The position numbers and the translations under genes are program-made. This document shows, one piece after another, positions 59,345-64,000 of a DNA stretch of 64,000 bases. The stretch is from Epiperipatus broadwayi (lineage: Eukaryota; Onychophora; Udeonychophora; Euonychophora; Peripatidae). The number at the start of each line of letters is the position of its first letter. Within the stretch, counting starts at the first letter, position 1. The stretch covers positions 4,156,001-4,220,000 of the forward strand of contig JAQFVV010012420.1 in NCBI GenBank assembly GCA_028023455.1. The letters run 5' to 3'. The notes beneath the pieces are model-generated. The model had not been told where the DNA came from. It made no database searches and was given only the letters and a program-made list of their open reading frames with translations.

Positions 59345-59425
59345 TGTTTTTGCATTTTGTGTTTTTGCACATAAACAATGCCATCAAGTGGCCATGCCTG
59401 GCTATCAAAAGAGTCCCTTTTCTTT
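59345..59425. repeat. Terminal fragment of the 42.9 kb hAT-like family
   Basis: GCACATAAACAATGCCATCA followed by AGTGGCC matches the right terminal region of the 42871-43684 element (GCACAGAAACAATGCCATCA, AGCGGCT). The outer terminus and duplication are lost. Confidence 0.6.
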
Positions 59426-60160
59426 TGTTACATTTATTCAAGTATGAGTTATTATTGAAGACTCTTAATATTTTAAAACAACTTGCAAGTTCTACTTAAA
59501 TACATTAAATTACAACAATTCCCTTGTATCTGTAATTTACAAATCTATGATTTGAGTTAACTGCAGTTTAAAAAATAAATAAATAAATAAATTAAAAAAT
59601 AATAATGACATTTTTATGTTCTAAGATTAATTTTTTAGTGCACAACAACCGGATGCTGTCATCATAAAATGGCACAAGCAAGTAGAAGTAATAGATCTTT
59701 TACCCTTTCATTATAAACCTGGTACTAAACTTTGCTGAACATCTAAATGACCTTTAATGTTACTATTTATAGTTTACATATCTATAAATGTTTTATATAT
59801 AACTGTATAAATTTATTTTATTAATAACAATATAAATTTTTAAAATATTATACATGCTAATTTTTCTTTAGATACAAAATTTTTAAAAAGCTGTAGCTAA
59901 AATGATAATTCAAAATAATAACTAGTTTTGTTAAAATGTCAATAAAAATTATTTCATATTCTAGTAATGTGTAAAAAAAAACTTTGTTTAAACATATTGC
60001 ATATTCTATAGACTTTAATTATATTAAAAATCTATTTACAACCTACAAAGAAATTCTGACTCCAATATGAACTTTTTTTTTCTAATTTAGAATTTAAAAA
60101 TTAAAAGCTTGTTCTTTTCTCTATAGTGATTTCATTTGAATTAATTACTGCAGTACTCAT
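59426..60160. other. AT-rich DNA, no gene seen
   Basis: No coding frame or recognised repeat. Confidence 0.5.
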
Positions 60161-60283
60161 GCCTTAAAATAAAACTATTGTATTAAAATAATAGTAAAGT
60201 TTATCATTCAAAAATTCATGTGATGTCCAAATACAGAAGTTGGGTTGAGTTTCAATCCAGGGTCTTTCAACGCTCACATTTAC

Positions 60284-60315
60284 CTCACAATCTTTACAAT
60301 AAACTGTGGAGGGCA
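60284..60315 (-). other. Candidate small exon (speculative)
   Basis: On the minus strand a pyrimidine-rich stretch ending CTTTCTCTTTTAG precedes a 32-base segment that ends GAG, followed by GTAAATG, a plausible 5' splice site. One frame reads PSTVYCKDCE, with a C-x2-C pair, in a longer open frame 60361-60164. Composition is less AT-rich than around it. No neighbouring exon is recognised, and a chance match or transposon origin is equally possible. Confidence 0.22.
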
Positions 60316-60908
60316 CTAAAAGAGAAAGGATAAACAGTTTAAGGCAATTAGGCATATTCATTTATAAATATTTAATGAAATTATTTTTTTCTTAATTTTT
60401 AAGTGTGCATATACAAGATATATATGTACTAGCTTAAATACAAGCTCATTTATTGATGACAATAGAATATTTCCAAAATATAAATGATAGAGGGAAAGGG
60501 GGAAATATGTAATGCATTGCCCTCAGTAAATTATAAGTGTTGCAATAAATATCTAACAACAGAGAAAAATTAAGCACTTTACATAAGTGATTTATGTCCA
60601 CACTTTTATAATTAAGATTCTATTATATTCTAAATTAATATAACAGATATCTCCCTATCACTGCAATTTATCAACATTTTTTTTCTTTACAATTTAAATT
60701 CATCAGATAATTATCTGCATAACCTACTAATTATCAATTTGATTGAGATATCAATCATAATCCAGTAACAATAAAAAACTCTAATAAAAACAGTTGGACT
60801 TTAATAATGATTAACACATAGTCATCATATGACAATGATTGTGATAATCAAATGATTTTATTATTCAGGATTCCAGCATTGAAATGTGACAGAATTGAGT
60901 AAAATCCA

Positions 60909-61160
60909 TATATTTTAAATTAAGCCATTAAGCATCACATGATCACTATCTTATACTAACACATAATTGTTTATAAACAAAGCAAAACTCCCCATACAGT
61001 ATTGCCACCCTGTGCCAACCAGAGTAATCAATGAATATTGGATGAGTAGGCATTAGATAGGGATTTTATGCACAAGCCTTCTGGCATCCATTGATTACTC
61101 TGGTTGGCACAGGGTGGCAATACTGTATGGAGAGTTTTGCTTTGTTTATATTTTAAATTA
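60909..61160. mobile_element. Foldback insertion, family A, short young copy
   Basis: The element at 60923-61146 is flanked by a perfect 14-bp repeat, TATATTTTAAATTA (60909-60922 and 61147-61160). Its inner arms pair almost perfectly (AACTCCCCATACAGTATTGC against the complement of GCAATACTGTATGGAGAGTT), giving a strong hairpin. The loop holds the AATATTGGATGAGTAGGC segment left after an internal deletion. Confidence 0.88.
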
Positions 61161-63960
61161 CAGATTCTGAACACTTTATCACTGCACTAAATTTTGCAGG
61201 GGCATACATATTAAAGACAACAAATAGGTAAGTAATATTTGACAATGATTTTAATGGACAATGTAATACAAAATTTCTTTTAAATATTACATTTTTGTCT
61301 TTTTACTGCTACTCATTATCCTATTCTGATTTGATCCTATTTAATGGAAATATCACTAACTGTAAAATATCTAACTTGAATAAGTGTAAAAATAAACAAA
61401 CAAGTGTGTTTAGGCATTTTTATCAATTTTTAATCTTTATACATGCTACTGTAGATTGCAGTATCTCACTGTAGTTTATGTACATGCTAAATAATACTCA
61501 AATGTCATCTTTATAAAATTATAAAATATCAATTATGGTCAGCATAAAATAAAATAAAAATACATTCATATTATAAAAAAAAGATAACAGACTCCTATAC
61601 TTAATTATTAAAATAGATCATTCTTATACTTTAAGTAGACTTCTCTCATTTCTCTCATTGTGTATATTTGTATATCAAAAGACAAAAGCAATTTTTAAAG
61701 TTTTTTTCCATGGGACTCAATTTTCCTTTTATATAAAAAAATTTCAATACACTGGGCATATTTTATTTTTCAAATGCAAAGATAAACTTTACTTTTACTA
61801 GTAACAAGTTAATGAGAAGCAATTTTGAGTAGTGTAATTTTGTTTTATTAATATTTCAAGTTCGACCTTAATTTTAAAATGTGTATATAGATTATAGTAA
61901 TAGAAAGATCAGATGTTATAATTTTGGAAAGCACTTAAGTTGGCTTTCCTAGATTTGGATTTTTCACCTCTATGTCTTTTTTTGGTAATAAAATTATGAT
62001 TTCAATCTCTGAGAAAACAAAATGTTATCACTAATTAAATTTCCATGCTCTAATATTTTATAGCATATAATATCACTTGTTTATTTTTATGAGAAAAGAG
62101 GCAAATAATATAAACTAATTTAATATAACTTAAAAAATTTACAAATAATAATTTCAAAGTTTATTATTTTCTTATACTTTTATATTTTTAATTATATTTT
62201 GTTTTTCGAAACAACTAAATTAAAGCAGGTTAGACAATACATTACTTCTTTCAAATTTTGTTTTCAAAATAATTAAACAAAACAGAATTGATTATTAATA
62301 ATCTGCAAACCTAATTTGAACTTTTAATTATGTTTTACTTTCAGAATTAACTAAATGCAAACATATTCAAATATTGATAATCTTGCAGAATGTTTAATGA
62401 ACAATTTATTCAAGAATATTTACATACCATATTTGTTTGTTTATTTATTTTTTTCTAATCCTTGATGTTGCTAAGATTTAATTAACTGTTTAATTCTTTT
62501 TTTTAAATTTAAACAATTTTCTATATACATCTCTTATTTAATATCTACTAAATTATATATGCATTAAAAATACATCTTCTTAAGGTTATCATGCATAAAT
62601 TTTGGGATCTCTAAAATGATTTGGAATAAAATGCTATGAATATTGGGGAGATTATTGTATTTTGGAAGGTTAGAGATATTAAATATTAAAACCATCTTTC
62701 TTAATAGCTTTTATTTCTGAAGATTTACATTAATATATATCTTACACTTTACATTAATCTATGATCATTTCCTATATTAAATCTATTGACCACATTCTTT
62801 TTAGTCAAAATATAATATCTGGATTTTTTTTAATGCTCATTTCTCTCTCAAAAAATCAAATCAAATCATAATGCATGACTTTTTATTTTTTTACAAAGTT
62901 TACAATTGTATGTCTTTTTTAATTTTTGACTCCATATGCAAATCTACCCAGAGCATTTCCCCCCATTCATTTTCCAATTCTGAAGCTAACATTTCCTATT
63001 ACAATTGAAAATTTTGGCTCTAATCAAAAGCATTTTGTATATCTGCATAATGGGATCTATTCCTTCATTAGAATAAGAACTTTTAGAAATGTAAATTTGA
63101 ATTATCTGCATAGTAAGACTAATTTTAATGCTCTATTGGATATACTGACAAATTCAATTCTATTATTTTCCCTTTTTTTATTTATAAAGAATCCTGTTTC
63201 AATATTGCTTCAAATTGGTTTTATAGTAAAGTGCATGCCAATTTTTAAAAACATTTCTCTTTACCTTTTTTGCCTAATTTCACAAAGTCGAACAACATCC
63301 TAAATGATATTTAACAATTTTTCTTCCAATTCATGGAATATTCCTTCATTTGATGATAATTTACAGTTGTAGATAGCTAAATAAAAAATAAATTATCAAA
63401 TAAAAGTCTAGGTCTATACTGCAGATATTCTTAATAAGCTCTGTCTTCAATCACCAAATGCTGTCTTGAATGAATGATTTTATAATTTTCAGAATATGGG
63501 CCATAATGTAATTTTGTATGTCATTCTTGTAAATATCTAAAAAAGTACATCCTTATCAATATTATTCATTCTGCCTTCAAGAAACATCAACCAATACCTT
63601 AGTTAAGAACTATCAGGCATTTAAGACAAAATATATTTTCATAGTCCTAAAATAAAAAATAAAAAAGTGATCACTCCATCACACGAGCTGATGCAAGTTG
63701 CAGCGGAGCCCAGCTATTTCTTTTCCATGAAAATAATCATACAATAATAACAACTGCAATGAGTCAGACATATGAAGGACTTTGTTTTGTTCAGGTTTTT
63801 AAGATTTCAAATAAGAATTAAAAGATCTTTTTCTGTTAATTGCAAATTCCTTTTGTAGCCAAATTAAATAAATCCAGTTTAAATATAGTCAAAATAAATA
63901 TTTGGCCTAGAAATATTGTAATGAAATATATATATATGAAATTTAGTTATATTGAATGTT
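61161..63960. other. AT-rich DNA; one unassigned open frame at 62926-63303
   Basis: The longest frame here (62926-63303, plus, 125 codons) is rich in Phe, Leu, Ile and Asn and has no recognised domain. It may be the antisense shadow of a decayed element, but I see no motif on either strand. Confidence 0.4.
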
Positions 63961-63969
63961 TCTTATACA

Positions 63970-64000
63970 TATAAGTAGAGGGATTTGAACTGAGGATTTT
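63970..64000 (-). repeat. Possible family B head cut by the window end
   Basis: AGGGATTTGAACTGAGGATT resembles the B-box segment of family B (AGGGATTTGAACTCAGACTT). Only about 25 bases are visible. Confidence 0.4.

Noticed and set aside
62926-63303. 125-codon plus-strand frame as a gene
   Set aside because: Low-complexity Phe/Leu/Ile/Asn composition, no recognised domain, and such lengths occur by chance in sequence with long pyrimidine runs.

Overview
This window is AT-rich (roughly three quarters A+T by eye) metazoan nuclear DNA, most likely from an invertebrate. I find no intact host protein-coding gene, no rRNA and no free-standing tRNA gene. Almost everything recognisable is transposon-derived: non-LTR retrotransposons (LINEs), Ty3/gypsy LTR elements, tRNA-derived SINEs, hAT-like and pogo/Tigger-like DNA transposons, several long foldback (inverted-repeat) insertions, and large trinucleotide microsatellites. 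Introns-scale spacing, SINEs with A/B boxes and AATAAA signals rule out a prokaryote. I cannot fix the phylum from sequence alone.

Layout. 1-5.6 kb: AT-rich filler, a 1.1 kb foldback insertion (1058-2220) and a 600 bp CTG/CTA microsatellite. 5.6-11.3 kb: a nearly full-length minus-strand LINE (ORF1 with CCHC knuckle and AT-hook; ORF2 with endonuclease, RT and a C-terminal zinc motif), with trinucleotide microsatellites on both sides. 13.7-18.2 kb: a decayed plus-strand gypsy element with paired LTRs, containing a minus-strand RTE-type LINE. 21.6-22.4, 25.7-26.0, 50.5-51.4, 53.1 and 60.9-61.2 kb: copies of one foldback family. 29.3-31.7 kb: a heavily decayed relative of the first LINE. 32.2-39.4 and 39.4-42.1 kb: two head-to-tail CR1/Jockey-like LINEs, the first with a double PHD-like ORF1 and repeated 5' monomers, interrupted by a SINE (38.07 kb) and by a palindromic insertion (38.4-39.3 kb). 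42.9-43.7 kb: a hAT-like MITE. 44.2-49.4 kb: a decayed minus-strand gypsy element with LTRs. 53.3-54.4 kb: two hAT fragments. 54.7-56.5 kb: a tandem repeat split by a Tigger-like element. 56.9 kb: a second SINE. 57.7-59.3 kb: another RTE relic. The rest is AT-rich DNA with no support for genes.

The most unusual signal is a set of long inverted-repeat elements from three unrelated sequence families. Each is flanked by an 11-14 bp direct repeat of the kind left by LINE-type target-primed reverse transcription, rather than the 2-8 bp duplications expected of most TIR transposons. The second is that three LINE 3' ends abut trinucleotide microsatellites directly, two of them with a microsatellite at the 5' end as well. 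Several catalytic sites are visibly broken (retropepsin DTG to DTR, RTE FADD to FAND, gypsy YxDD to YYDN), so most elements look dead. The 5.6-10.9 kb LINE and the 39.5-42.0 kb LINE keep their RT active-site aspartates.
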